In this document: piece by piece, positions 34,347 through 43,923 of the stretch
Layout of the letters: each line of letters starts with the position of its first letter
Position numbering within the stretch: position 1 is the stretch's first letter
Origin: Pseudomonadota bacterium
GTDB lineage: Bacteria; Pseudomonadota; Alphaproteobacteria; Rhizobiales; Devosiaceae
Direction of reading: 5' to 3'
Assembly: GCA_023391095.1 (NCBI GenBank)
Contig: JAEWBN010000001.1
Location: 1 to 64,000 of the forward strand
Length of the DNA stretch: 64,000 nucleotides
Program-made: the position numbers and the translations under genes
The notes under the pieces: model-generated
Told to the model about the DNA's origin: nothing
The model's input: only the letters and a program-made list of their open reading frames with translations
Databases searched by the model: none

Positions 34347-35492
34347 CTATTCCGCTGCAGCTTTTGTGGGGGCGGCGATGGCCGGCGCCGGGCGCATGCG
34401 CTTGAGGAGACGCGGCAGGAACGGCTCGACATGGCTTTTCCAGATGCCGGCCAGACCGTTGGGGAAGGCCATGACCACTGCGATGAAGAGCCCGCCCATG
34501 GCAAAGAGCCAGAGTTCTGGGAAGCTTTCGGAAAACGTGGTCTTGGCATAGTTGACCAGAAGCGCGCCGTAGACCGCGCCGAAGATCGACAGGCGTCCGC
34601 CGACGGCGCAGAAGATGACCATCTCGATCGAGGGCACGATGCCGACAAAGGACGGCGACATGAACCCGACCTGAAGCGCGAACATGGCGCCGCCGATCGC
34701 CGAGAAGGCGGCCGCCAGGCAGAAGACTAAAATCTTGAAGTTGGCCACGTCATAGCCCGAGAAGCGAACCCGGTCTTCCTTGTCGCGCATGGCGATCAGG
34801 AGGCGCCCGAACTTGGAGCGCTTGACGAAGAGCGCCAGAAGGATGACGCCCAGCAGCAGCACCGCATTGACGAAGTAGAGGATAAGCTTGGCGCTGTCGG
34901 TGCGGATGTCCCAGCCCAGGAGGGTCCGCAGGTCGGTCATGCCGTTGATGCCGCCCGTATAGCCCTGCTGGCCGACAATGAGGATGGTTAGTATGGCAGC
35001 CACGGCCTGGGTGATGATGGCAAAGTAGACCCCGCCGACCCGCCGTTTGAACATCGCTGCGCCGATGATGTAGGCGAAGACCGTCGGCACCACGACGATG
35101 GCCAGCATGGCGAGCGGAAATGACTTGAACGGCACCCACCACAGGGGCAGTTCCGTGACCTGGTTCCAGTCCATGAAGTCGGGAATGCCCGGCGTCGACT
35201 GGATGGCGGTGTTTTCCGGCGAAGATGCCTCGAGCTTGAGGAACATGGCCATGCAGTAGCCGCCGAGGCCGAAAAAGATGCCCTGGCCAAGGCTCAGGAT
35301 ACCCCCGAAGCCCCAGCAGAGGACGAGACCAACGGCGACGAAGGCATAGGTCAGATACTTGCCCACAAGGTTGAGGCGGAAGACGTCGAGTGCCACCGGG
35401 AAGACGACGAGGATGAGGGCCGCCAGGACGATGAAGGCGATGGCGTCCTTGCCGGGCAATGTGCGGGGCGCAGCAGAAGTCGAAGCAGACAT
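34347..35492 (-). CDS. urtC: Urea/short-amide ABC transporter permease UrtC
   Basis: The 381-residue LivM-type permease has about ten hydrophobic segments. Family marks include CWGFGGILSLGQGIFFGLGG, DLRTLLGWDIRTDSAKL and the coupling region MRDKEDRVRFSGYDVANFKI. It pairs with UrtB. The C-terminus ends in an Ala/Pro-rich tail. It follows urtB by 14 bases. Confidence 0.95.
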   Translation of the reverse strand: MSASTSAAPRTLPGKDAIAFIVLAALILVVFPVALDVFRLNLVGKYLTYAFVAVGLVLCWGFGGILSLGQGIFFGLGGYCMAMFLKLEASSPENTAIQSTPGIPDFMDWNQVTELPLWWVPFKSFPLAMLAIVVVPTVFAYIIGAAMFKRRVGGVYFAIITQAVAAILTILIVGQQGYTGGINGMTDLRTLLGWDIRTDSAKLILYFVNAVLLLGVILLALFVKRSKFGRLLIAMRDKEDRVRFSGYDVANFKILVFCLAAAFSAIGGAMFALQVGFMSPSFVGIVPSIEMVIFCAVGGRLSIFGAVYGALLVNYAKTTFSESFPELWLFAMGGLFIAVVMAFPNGLAGIWKSHVEPFLPRLLKRMRPAPAIAAPTKAAAE

Positions 35493-35506
35493 GGGAGCGT
35501 CTCCTT

Positions 35507-36433
35507 TCAGCGGCGGATTTTGAGGGTGAACAGGCCCCGCGGCCGCAGCATCAGGATGCCGACGACTGTAAGCAGGGTGAGGACCTTGGCCATGGAACCC
35601 GACATGAAGAATTCCATGGTCGATTGCGCCTGGCTGATGGTGAAGGCAGACGCGATGGTGCCGATCAGGCTGCCGGCGCCGCCGAAGACGACCACGAGGA
35701 AGGTGTCCACGATATAGAGCTGACCCGCCGTCGGACCGGTCGAGCCGATCATGGTGAAGGCCGAGCCGGCCACGCCGGCAATGCCGCAGCCGAGGCCGAA
35801 CGTCATCCGGTCAACCATCTTGGTATTGATGCCGACGGCCCCGGCCATGATGCGGTTCTGCGTGACCGCGCGCACCTGCTTGCCCCACCGGGACTTGTAC
35901 ATCAGCAGCGCGACGGTAATCGCGATCAGCGTGGTCAGCCCCATGACGAAGAGCCCGTTGATCGGCACCTCGATGATGTCGGTCAGGGGGAGCGATCCCA
36001 TCATCCAGTCAGGCAGCGTCACACCGACCTCGCGCGCCCCGAAGACCGAACGATAGAGCTGCTGCAGGATGAGGCTGAGGCCCCAGGTGGCAAGCAGGGT
36101 ATCGAGTGGCCGTCGATAAAGGTGGCGGATCATCGCCCATTCCACGATCACCCCGAGGGTGAAGCTGGCGCAGAAGGCCAGGGCCATGGCGATGAAGAAA
36201 TAGACCGGGAACAGGGCCGGCGCGAAGCTGGTGACGAAAAGACTGACGCCCCAGGTGGTGTAGGCCCCAAGGATCATGAACTCGCCATGAGCCATGTTGA
36301 TGACGCCCATCTGGCCGAAGATGATGGCGAGGCCGAGCGCCATCAGCACGAAAACGGAAAACAGGATCAGGCCGGCAAAGCCTTGCATCGCCAGGATCGA
36401 AAAGAACTGATCGTATGTGTAATCGCCGATCAT
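35507..36433 (-). CDS. urtB: Urea/short-amide ABC transporter permease UrtB
   Basis: The 308-residue LivH-type permease has eight or so membrane helices and the pattern FGQMGVINMAHGEFMILGAY, followed by RSRWGKQVRAVTQN-like coupling sequence (KSRWGKQVRAVTQNRIMAGA) and GLGCGIAGVAG. This length equals the short UrtB form without the N-terminal periplasmic extension found in cyanobacteria. It begins 72 bases after urtA. Confidence 0.95.
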   Translation of the reverse strand: MIGDYTYDQFFSILAMQGFAGLILFSVFVLMALGLAIIFGQMGVINMAHGEFMILGAYTTWGVSLFVTSFAPALFPVYFFIAMALAFCASFTLGVIVEWAMIRHLYRRPLDTLLATWGLSLILQQLYRSVFGAREVGVTLPDWMMGSLPLTDIIEVPINGLFVMGLTTLIAITVALLMYKSRWGKQVRAVTQNRIMAGAVGINTKMVDRMTFGLGCGIAGVAGSAFTMIGSTGPTAGQLYIVDTFLVVVFGGAGSLIGTIASAFTISQAQSTMEFFMSGSMAKVLTLLTVVGILMLRPRGLFTLKIRR

Positions 36434-36505
36434 TTGCGCCTCGCATCAGGTGGGAGAGAGGGCGGCGGCTCCCGGAGGAGCCGTCGGTGGGCGTCGGTGA
36501 TCGTC

Positions 36506-37773
36506 TTATTGATAGCCTTCCGGGAACGGATCGGGCTCCATCAGGTCGGCGGTCTCGTAGACCACGTCATACTGGCCATCGGCGCGGGCATGGCCGATAC
36601 GCAGCTTGCTCCAGAGGTGGTGGTTTTCATGGACCTTCACATAGCCTTCGGGGGCCGTGGTGAGTTCGATGCCCGGGGAGGCCTCACGCACCTTGTCCAC
36701 GTCGAAGCTGCCCGCCTTCTCGACCGCCGCTTTCCACAGCCAGGGGCCAAGATAGGCGGCCTGGGTCACGTCGCCGATGACGATGCCGTCGCCCCAACGT
36801 TCCTTGAACGCCTTGACGAAGGCGGCATTGTTGTCGTTCTCGATCGACTGGAAATACTTCATCGCCGCATAGGCACCGACGATATTCTCGCCACCGATGC
36901 CCAGGATTTCGTCCTCGGTCACCGAAATGGTCAGCAGCAGCGGCGCTTCCTTGGTCAGATCGATGCCGGCCGCCTTGAGCTGCTTGTAGAAGGCCACATT
37001 GGATCCACCCACGACGATCGCGTAGATCACGTCCGGCTTGGTCAGCTTGATCTTGTTGATGACCGAATTGAACTGGGTGTGTTCGAGCGGGTAGTATTCC
37101 TCGCCGACGACCTTGAGCCCCTTCATCTCGATATGCTTGCGCGCAATCTTGTTCGAGGTACGCGGCCAGATGTAGTCGGACCCGAGAAGGTAGAAGCTCT
37201 TGGCGCCCTTGGTATCCACAACCCAGTCGATGCCAGCGAGGATCTGCTGGGTCGCTTCCTGGCCCGTATAGATGACGTTGGGGCTTTCCTCGAGACCTTC
37301 GTAGAAGGTCGGATAGTAGAGCATGCCGTTATACTGCTCGAAGACCGGCAGCACCGCCTTCCGCGAGGCAGAGGTCCAGCAGCCCATGACGGACGCGACC
37401 TTGTCTTGCACCAGCAGCTTCTTGGCCTTTTCCGCAAAGGTCGGCCAGTCCGAGGCACCGTCTTCCTGAATATACTTGATCTGGCGGCCGAGCACGCCGC
37501 CCATGGCATTGATCTGCTCGATGGCCAGGATTTCCGCCTGTACCGAGCCGGTTTCCGAAATCGCCATTGTGCCGGTCACGGAATGGAGAATACCGACGGT
37601 AACATCGGTGTCGGTGACGGCTAGCCCGCTGGTTTCACCGCCGCGGTCGATGTGTCTTGCGCGAAAACGCGGGTCGATCCCAGCATGCCCAGTGCCGGAA
37701 TGGTAGCCATAGCTGCGAGCAGCTTGCGGCGATTGATCGTATAGGGGCCCCTGGCCGGAGTGTCGTCTGTCAT
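36506..37773 (-). pseudogene. urtA: Urea/short-amide substrate-binding protein UrtA, frameshifted after the signal peptide
   Basis: The mature domain reads in one frame from about 37640 down to 36506 (TDTDVTVGILHSVTGTMAIS onward, about 370 residues), a LivK/Peripla_BP_5 type UrtA. The signal peptide (NRRKLLAAMATIPALGMLGS, then TRVFAQD) begins at ATG 37773 but lies in another frame, which stops at TAG 37623-37621. A single missing base near 37621-37640 explains the split; repaired, the protein is about 420 residues, normal for UrtA. It may be a sequencing error, a true mutation or recoding. No classic slippery heptamer is present at the junction. Confidence 0.85.
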
Positions 37774-37805
37774 GAACGTGCCCTGTCCTTGTTTGCCTGT
37801 GGCTG

Positions 37806-37922
37806 CGGTGGAAACCACCTCCAGCAACTGATCAAGGATTGGGCATTGATGGCCTTTGCCTCTCAACGGGGCATTTAACGTATTCCGATCGGGGGTTTTC
37901 CCACCTAGTCTGCGTCAGGTGG
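37806..37922. promoter_or_regulatory. Paired GGTGG/CCACC inverted repeats between urtA and the kinase gene
   Basis: The 214-base divergent intergenic region holds two inverted repeats built from the same hexamer: GGTGG-AAA-CCACC at 37807-37819, and CCACCT-N10-AGGTGG at 37901-37922. They are candidate binding sites for the LuxR-type response regulator encoded next to the kinase. The second is 66 bases ahead of the kinase start. Function is inferred from position only. Confidence 0.45.
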
Positions 37923-37987
37923 CGGGTGTTCTCAGTCAGGTGCACCGTCCGCTACGCCAAACTGCGTGTGACTGCTACGGAGGCACG

Positions 37988-40900
37988 ATGACGTCACAGG
38001 CAAAGGTCCCGAGGGTCCGGAGAACCTACAACAAGTGGGTCGCCAACCAGACGCTTGAAGACTTCGCCCTGCGCTTCACGGCTGAAAGGGTGCGACGCTG
38101 GTCGCCGGCGCGCATCGCCAACACCGCGATAGGCGCGGCGTCCTTTCTGGCGCTCGAGGCTATCGGTGGCGCGTTGACGCTCAGCTATGGCTTTTCGGTA
38201 ACCGCCTGGGCGGTCTTGTCCACCTGCCTCATCATTTTCCTGATGGGCATCCCCATCGTTTACAACGCCGCAAAATATGGCGTGGACATCGACCTGCTGA
38301 CGCGCGGGGCGGGCTTTGGCTATCTGGGATCGACCATCACCTCCCTGGTCTATGCCAGCTTCACCTTCATCTTCTTTGCCATTGAAGCGGCCATCATGGC
38401 CACCGCGCTCGAACTGTGCTTCGGCCTGCCCATGTCCATCGGTTACCTCGTCAGCGCGATGGTCGTTATTCCGCTCGTCACCTACGGCATCACCCTGATC
38501 AACCGTTTCCAGACCTGGACGCAGCCGCTGTGGATCGTGCTGCAGCTCGTTCCCTTTGTGTTCATCGGGGCTCAGTCCATGCCCGCGGTGCGCGAGTGGA
38601 CCGGGTATACTGGGCTCATGGGCCACGTCGACGGCAGCTTCGACCTCGCTCTGTTCGGCGCCGCTTCGGCCGTTATGTTCGCGCTGGTCGCCCAGATCGG
38701 CGAACAGGTCGACTATCTGCGTTTCCTGCCGCGCACCGGCCACAGGAACCGGCTCGCCTGGTGGGTCGCGCTTATCGGAGCCGGACCGGGCTGGATCATT
38801 ATCGGCGGGCTCAAGGTGATGGCCGGCTCCTTCCTCGCCTTCTATGCGTTTCGTCACGGCGTCGTTTTCGACAGCGCCTCCGAGCCCACGCAGATGTACC
38901 TCGTGGTCTTCGGCCAGATGCTGCAAAGCCCCGAACTGGCCCTGGCCGTGACCGGTTTTTTCGTCGTGGTCTGCCAGCTCAAGATCAATGTCACCAACAC
39001 CTATGCCGGCTCCATTGCTTGGTCGAACTTCTTTTCCCGGCTGACCCACAGTCACCCGGGACGCGTCGTCTGGGTCGTGTTCAATGTCCTGATCGGTCTC
39101 ATTCTCATGGAATTCGGGATCTACAAGGCGCTCGAACAAATCCTCGGCCTCTATGCCATCCTCGCCATCGCCTGGCTCGCCGCCATCGTGGCAGATCTCG
39201 TCATCTGCAAGCCGCTCGGCCTCTCGCCCCGCCATATCGAATTCAAGCGCGCTCACCTCTACGACATCAACCCGGTCGGCTTCGGCTCCATGCTGGTCGC
39301 CGTGGCGCTCTCGCTGCTGTCTTATCTCGGCCTATTCGGTGCCGTGGCCGAGGCGCTGTATTCCTATGTGGCGCTGGTGACGGCCCTCGTCTGCGTGCCG
39401 CTGATCGCCATTGCTACAGGGGGTCGCTACTACCTGGCGCGCAGTTCGCAGCTGCCGCATGGCCATGGCGAGACCATTCGCTGCCGCGTCTGCGAACACA
39501 GCTTCGAGCCGGAAGACATGGCAGCATGCCCTGTCTATGGCGGACCGATCTGCTCGCTGTGCTGCTCGCTCGATGCCCGTTGCGGCGATCGCTGCAAGGA
39601 CGAGGCGCGGCTCGGCGACCAGTTATCAGCGGTGGTGATGCGCCTCTTCCCCATGCCGGTGTCCCAGGCACTCAATACCCGGCTGGGTCACTATCTCGGC
39701 CTGATGCTCACCGTAGGCGGCCTGATGGGCGCCATCCTGCTCGTATTCAACTATCAGGCCGCGCTGGACGGGCACACGGCCCGCGCCGCCATAGATGCCA
39801 TCCTGGGCAAGATCTTCGTCGTCTTTTTCATCATTGCCGGCATTGTAGGCTGGCTCTTCGTGCTCAATCACGAAAGCCGTGAATTCGCCGAGGAGGAAGC
39901 GCGCCGCCACACCGCCCTGCTAATCGAGGAGCTCGAGGCACACCAGGAGACCGACAGGCAGCTGCAGGCCGCCAAGGAGGCTGCCGAATCCGCAAACCTG
40001 GCCAAGTCACGCTATGTAACCGGCCTCAGCCACGAGCTGCGCTCTCCGCTCAACTCGATCCTTGGCTACGCGCAACTGCTGGAGCGGCAGCGCGATGAGC
40101 ACCCCATGGTCGGCCGCGCGGCGCGCACCATCCTGCGCTCGGGAGAGCACCTGTCCGGCCTCATCGAGGGCCTGCTCGACATTTCCAAGATCGAGGCCGG
40201 CAAGCTCCATCTCTATCGCGACAAGACGGCGCTGGCCGCCAATATCAGCCAGCTCGTCGAAATGTTCTCCCTCCAGGCGCGCGACAAGGGTATCGACTTT
40301 GTCTTCGACCAGGCGACGCCCCTTCCCGAATATGTGTTCACCGACGAAAAGCGCCTGCGCCAGATACTGATCAACCTCATTTCCAACGCCATCAAGTTCA
40401 CCGAAGCCGGTACGGTAACGCTGCGTCTGGGCTATCGCAGCCAGATCGCCACGTTCGAAGTCATCGACACCGGTACGGGCATTCCTTCCGACGAACTCGA
40501 CCACATCTTCCTGCCCTTCCAGCGCGGCAGTCGCCCTCCCGGGGCCGAGCCGCAGCCGGGTACAGGGCTAGGGCTGACCATTACCAAGCTCCTCGTCGAA
40601 ATCATGGGTGGCGAATTGACCGTCGCCAGCAAGGTGGGCCAGGGCACGCAGTTTACCGTGCGCATGCTCTTGTCCTCCACCTGGATGCCGGACGAGCCCA
40701 AGCACTCCACGGCGCGTATCACCGGCTATTATGGCCCGCGCCAATCCATCCTTGTCGCCGATGACGATCCCGCCCAGCGCGAACTGCTCTCCGACCTGCT
40801 CGGCGGACTGGGGTTCGACGTGGTGACCGTCCGGGACGGGGTCGAGTGCCTGCGTTCGGTGCGCGCGACCCGGCCCGACCTGCTCATCCTCGACGTCTCC

Positions 40901-41161
40901 ATGCCCCGGCGCAATGGTTGGCAGGTTGCGGGCAAGCTGCGTGGCGATGCCGTCGAGCGCCTGCCCATCATCATGATCTCGGCCGATGCCGGCAGCGAGC
41001 GTCTGCGCCCCGACTACAGGACGCTCTATGACGGCTATCTCATCAAGCCATTCAAGGTCGACGACCTGATCCAGCAGATCGGCTCCAACCTGGGCCTTCT
41101 CTGGATCGAGGACGACGACGATCCTCGCCTCGTCCCCGACAAGGAGACTTCGAGCCCATGA
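37988..41161 (+). CDS. Hybrid sensor histidine kinase with N-terminal NCS1-like permease domain
   Basis: This 1057-residue protein joins a transporter fold to a kinase. Residues about 35-480 resemble a purine/cytosine-permease (NCS1) protein with roughly 12 membrane helices. A cysteine-rich stretch (about 498-533, CRVCEHSFEPEDMAACPVYG onward) may bind metal. Two more helices follow, then a coiled linker, HisKA (H in SHELRSPLNSILGYAQLLE, about 681), an ATPase domain (NLISNAIKFTEAG, DTGTGIP, GTGLGLT) and a receiver domain (about 919-1040, DVSMP). ATG 37988 follows GGAGG. It is divergent from urt-fmd and overlaps its response regulator by four bases. Confidence 0.9.
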   Translation: MTSQAKVPRVRRTYNKWVANQTLEDFALRFTAERVRRWSPARIANTAIGAASFLALEAIGGALTLSYGFSVTAWAVLSTCLIIFLMGIPIVYNAAKYGVDIDLLTRGAGFGYLGSTITSLVYASFTFIFFAIEAAIMATALELCFGLPMSIGYLVSAMVVIPLVTYGITLINRFQTWTQPLWIVLQLVPFVFIGAQSMPAVREWTGYTGLMGHVDGSFDLALFGAASAVMFALVAQIGEQVDYLRFLPRTGHRNRLAWWVALIGAGPGWIIIGGLKVMAGSFLAFYAFRHGVVFDSASEPTQMYLVVFGQMLQSPELALAVTGFFVVVCQLKINVTNTYAGSIAWSNFFSRLTHSHPGRVVWVVFNVLIGLILMEFGIYKALEQILGLYAILAIAWLAAIVADLVICKPLGLSPRHIEFKRAHLYDINPVGFGSMLVAVALSLLSYLGLFGAVAEALYSYVALVTALVCVPLIAIATGGRYYLARSSQLPHGHGETIRCRVCEHSFEPEDMAACPVYGGPICSLCCSLDARCGDRCKDEARLGDQLSAVVMRLFPMPVSQALNTRLGHYLGLMLTVGGLMGAILLVFNYQAALDGHTARAAIDAILGKIFVVFFIIAGIVGWLFVLNHESREFAEEEARRHTALLIEELEAHQETDRQLQAAKEAAESANLAKSRYVTGLSHELRSPLNSILGYAQLLERQRDEHPMVGRAARTILRSGEHLSGLIEGLLDISKIEAGKLHLYRDKTALAANISQLVEMFSLQARDKGIDFVFDQATPLPEYVFTDEKRLRQILINLISNAIKFTEAGTVTLRLGYRSQIATFEVIDTGTGIPSDELDHIFLPFQRGSRPPGAEPQPGTGLGLTITKLLVEIMGGELTVASKVGQGTQFTVRMLLSSTWMPDEPKHSTARITGYYGPRQSILVADDDPAQRELLSDLLGGLGFDVVTVRDGVECLRSVRATRPDLLILDVSMPRRNGWQVAGKLRGDAVERLPIIMISADAGSERLRPDYRTLYDGYLIKPFKVDDLIQQIGSNLGLLWIEDDDDPRLVPDKETSSP

Positions 41162-42060
41162 CCCTGGCCGAGCCACCCAAAGTCCTGATCGTGGACGACC
41201 AGCCCGATACGCTGGTCATGTTGGCCGATGCGCTTGACCTCGAGGGCATGTCCACCGAGCACGCCTCGAGCGGAAAGGCCGCCCTGTCCGTGATTGCCCG
41301 GGACCCGCCCGACATCGTTCTTCTCGACGCCATAATGCCGGGCATGGACGGCTTCGAGACCTGCCAGGTGCTGAAGGGCGAGATGGGCATGACCGATCTG
41401 CCGGTTATCTTCATGACCGGCCGCAACGACAGCGAGCACGTCGTGCGCGCCCTCGCCTGCGGCGGCGTAGACTTCGTCTCCAAGCCCATCGTCCTCAACG
41501 AGCTTTTCGCCCGCATGCGCGTCCACCTCAGCAATTCGCGCAAAACCCGGTCGGCGCGCGATGCACTGGATTCGGTGGGTCGGCGCATCGTCGCGGTCGA
41601 CAGGCAGGGCAGCATTGTCTGGGCCACGCCGCAGGCGCAGGATCTGCTGGTGCGCATCGGCATGCGCCCCGAGGAAGGGGCAATGCTGCCCTGGGAACTC
41701 AAGCAGTGGATCGTCGAGCAAGGCGCCGGCGGCGAGCCGGTACGGCTCTACCGCCGCTTCGACCACGAAGTTGAATTCCGCATCATGGAACGGCGCGCCG
41801 ACAACGCCATCCTGCTTCGCATTATCGACCGCGCCATCGGCACCGGCGAGCAGCGGCTGGCCAGTGCATTCGGCATCAGCCTGAGGGAGGCAGAAGTGCT
41901 GCTGTGGCTGACCCACGGCAAATCCAACAAGGAAATCGCCGAAATCCTTCAGCTCTCGCCCCGCACGGTCAACAAGCACCTTGAGCAGATTTTCGAAAAA
42001 CTGGGCATCGAGAACCGGACTGCGGCGGCCACCATGTCGGTGCGCGTGCTCTGGGAATAA
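41158..42060 (+). CDS. Response regulator with receiver, PAS-like and LuxR-type DNA-binding domains
   Basis: The 300-residue protein has a receiver domain (residues 8-125, phosphoacceptor D57 in VLLDAIMPGMDG, K in VSKPI), a middle region (about 140-225) that looks PAS-like (RIVAVDRQGSIVWATPQAQD), and a LuxR/NarL helix-turn-helix at the C-terminus (LTHGKSNKEIAEILQLSPRT). The start overlaps the stop of the transporter-kinase (ATGA), so the two are a pair. The divergent urt-fmd operon is its likely target. Confidence 0.92.
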   Translation: MTLAEPPKVLIVDDQPDTLVMLADALDLEGMSTEHASSGKAALSVIARDPPDIVLLDAIMPGMDGFETCQVLKGEMGMTDLPVIFMTGRNDSEHVVRALACGGVDFVSKPIVLNELFARMRVHLSNSRKTRSARDALDSVGRRIVAVDRQGSIVWATPQAQDLLVRIGMRPEEGAMLPWELKQWIVEQGAGGEPVRLYRRFDHEVEFRIMERRADNAILLRIIDRAIGTGEQRLASAFGISLREAEVLLWLTHGKSNKEIAEILQLSPRTVNKHLEQIFEKLGIENRTAAATMSVRVLWE

Positions 42061-43140
42061 TGACGAGCACAGCGAGGTCTGTGGGATGCACACTCGTCGA
42101 GAGTAATGATCAAGATGATTGCTGAGCGGCCTGCTTGGAGGGCTCGTAGTAGACTGACGTCCGCCACTGGCCTAGCCCCGTCAGATCGCCGTACCGCTGT
42201 TATCGCGCGGAACGAGCACCATATTAGAGAGCATAAAGCGTACGTACCATTTGATGCCTAATACTTTAGCCGCGGCGAGGCCCGGCTTCCGTGTCGTGCC
42301 GGCTGGCCTCGTGCTCGTAGGTTGGACCATCCCCATGCGCAATGATTTCGCGACCGCCGATGGATGAACTGCAGTGTCTTGAAGCGCGCCCGACCCTTCG
42401 AAGCCAGTTCGCGTTTCTTGCCGCTGCCTTAGCCGGGAGTCGACATAGGCCTAGAAGCCCAGGAAACCCCTCGAAAGCTATACAAAAGACAGGTATATCC
42501 GGGCGCACTTTAACGTGGCGCGAGGTCGAAGTCGTTCGTCTGGTGAAGCATTCCGTCCGCACGGGCAGGACAGATCCTGCATTCATAGCAGCGGTCGCTT
42601 TGGACACCCACTATTCACCTGTTTATTGCCGGCACCTCACGCAAGCCCAGGCCGTCACCAGTGGCAACAATACGGCATTCTTGATTGCTCCCGGTAAAAC
42701 CGAGGAACCAGCGCTCGGATCTTATCCCCTCGCCCGTAACGCCTATTGCACGCCCATCTAAATTCGCAGAACTTTGTGCTCCACGATGACGCTCCGTTTT
42801 CGGCACCAAAGGCTTTACACCTGATGACGAAGGTGGGCGACCGCTTCTGCCCGTACCGTATACCAAGACAAGTTGTTGAGCGATTTCGCAGATGTCCGCC
42901 TTGAGCTTTTTGGGGACGATTCTGTGGAGTTTAGCTACAAAGATGTGCAACTTCAGCGATCAGAACCAAAAGTGGCAGAAAACCTCCATCAGTCAACGCA
43001 GCAGCTATTAGTGCGGCCCATAAGGCTCGCAAGAAAGGGCGCAAACTTTTACGAAGAACACAACGAGTTCAAAAAGTTGAAACTCGATGCAACCAAAAGT
43101 TGAAACTTTAGGGGTGATGTGCGCAAACCCCAAGAAAGGG
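42061..43140. other. Gene-poor region of about 1.1 kb before tRNA-Asp
   Basis: No recognisable gene is seen. A 139-codon open frame (42342-42761, plus) and short ones on both strands lack known motifs. From about 42840 the base composition turns AT-richer than the flanks. Near its end AAAAGTTGAAACT occurs twice (43072-43084 and 43095-43107), 23 bases apart. It may be a decayed insertion next to a tRNA, but no integrase or attachment duplication was found. Confidence 0.5.
43072..43107. repeat. Short direct repeat, 23-base period
   Basis: AAAAGTTGAAACT is repeated exactly at 43072-43084 and 43095-43107. Only two units exist. The repeat is AT-rich in a GC-rich genome and ends 34 bases before the 3' end of tRNA-Asp. 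Confidence 0.7.
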
Positions 43141-43217
<77 letters not shown>

Positions 43218-43447
43218 AGCGCTTGCGAACAAGTCATCCGCGCAACGTGTGGTCCATGTACTGGGCGCCCATGAACAAGTCAAGCGCGCCAGACGCGATG
43301 CCCGAAACTTTTTTCAAAAACCCGCGACGGCCTGTGGAAAACTCTTGCCTTGCAAGGAGGTAAGCACAATTTCTCACCCTGTGCATCAGCGATGCGCAGG
43401 GAACGCCGAGGGTGTTGGTGATGTCATGGGGGCGTACGGGGCAAAAA

Positions 43448-43523
<76 letters not shown>

Positions 43524-43585
43524 TTGCCGCGAGGCAGGAATGGCGCCCTGATTAGGGTGCCTGCAATCGCCCGTCAACAGGCAAT

Positions 43586-43625
43586 CGCAAAATGAAACGG
43601 CCCCGGCGGCTGGCGCTCGGGGCCG
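43586..43625 (-). terminator. Terminator of the HU gene
   Basis: CGGCCCCG (43618-43625 complement) and CGGGGCCG (43598-43605 complement) form a stem around a 12-base loop on the minus strand, followed by TTTCATTTT. It lies about 26 bases after the HU stop. Confidence 0.8.
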
Positions 43626-43650
43626 GTTGCCACATGGGCATGGCGCGAGC

Positions 43651-43923
43651 TTAGTTGATCGCGTCCTTGAGGCCCTTGCCGGGCTTGAACTTGGCCTGGT
43701 TCGAAGCCGGAATCTGAATTTCGGCGCCAGTGGCGGGGTTGCGGCCCGTCGAAGCCTTGCGCTTGGAAACGGCAAAAGTGCCGAAACCGACCAGACGAAC
43801 TTCGTCGCCGCCCTTGAGGGCTGCGGTGATGGCCTCGAACACTGCGTCAACCGCTTCGGCGGCCTGTGCCTTGGTGATCGTAGCCTTGTCGGCAACGACG
43901 CCAACCAGATCGTTTTTGTTCAT
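43651..43923 (-). CDS. hup: HU family DNA-binding protein
   Basis: The 90-residue histone-like protein bends and compacts DNA as a dimer. MNKNDLVGVVADKATITKAQ is the typical start, and the beta-arm GRNPATGAEIQIPASNQAKF is intact with its tip Asn-Pro. Genes of this type often lie beside lon, but no lon is next to it here. A good terminator follows. Confidence 0.97.
   Translation of the reverse strand: MNKNDLVGVVADKATITKAQAAEAVDAVFEAITAALKGGDEVRLVGFGTFAVSKRKASTGRNPATGAEIQIPASNQAKFKPGKGLKDAIN

Noticed and set aside
37615..37645. Programmed -1 frameshift to join the two parts of urtA
   Set aside because: No X-XXY-YYZ slippery heptamer and no clear downstream stem-loop at the junction; mutation or sequence error is simpler.
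42342..42761. A 139-codon open frame considered as a gene or transposase remnant
   Set aside because: No recognisable motif, poor codon pattern and overlapping frames on the other strand of equal quality.
42873..43103. A 76-codon open frame with protein-like composition near the tRNA genes
   Set aside because: No ribosome binding site or homologous pattern that I recognise; left as part of the gene-poor region.
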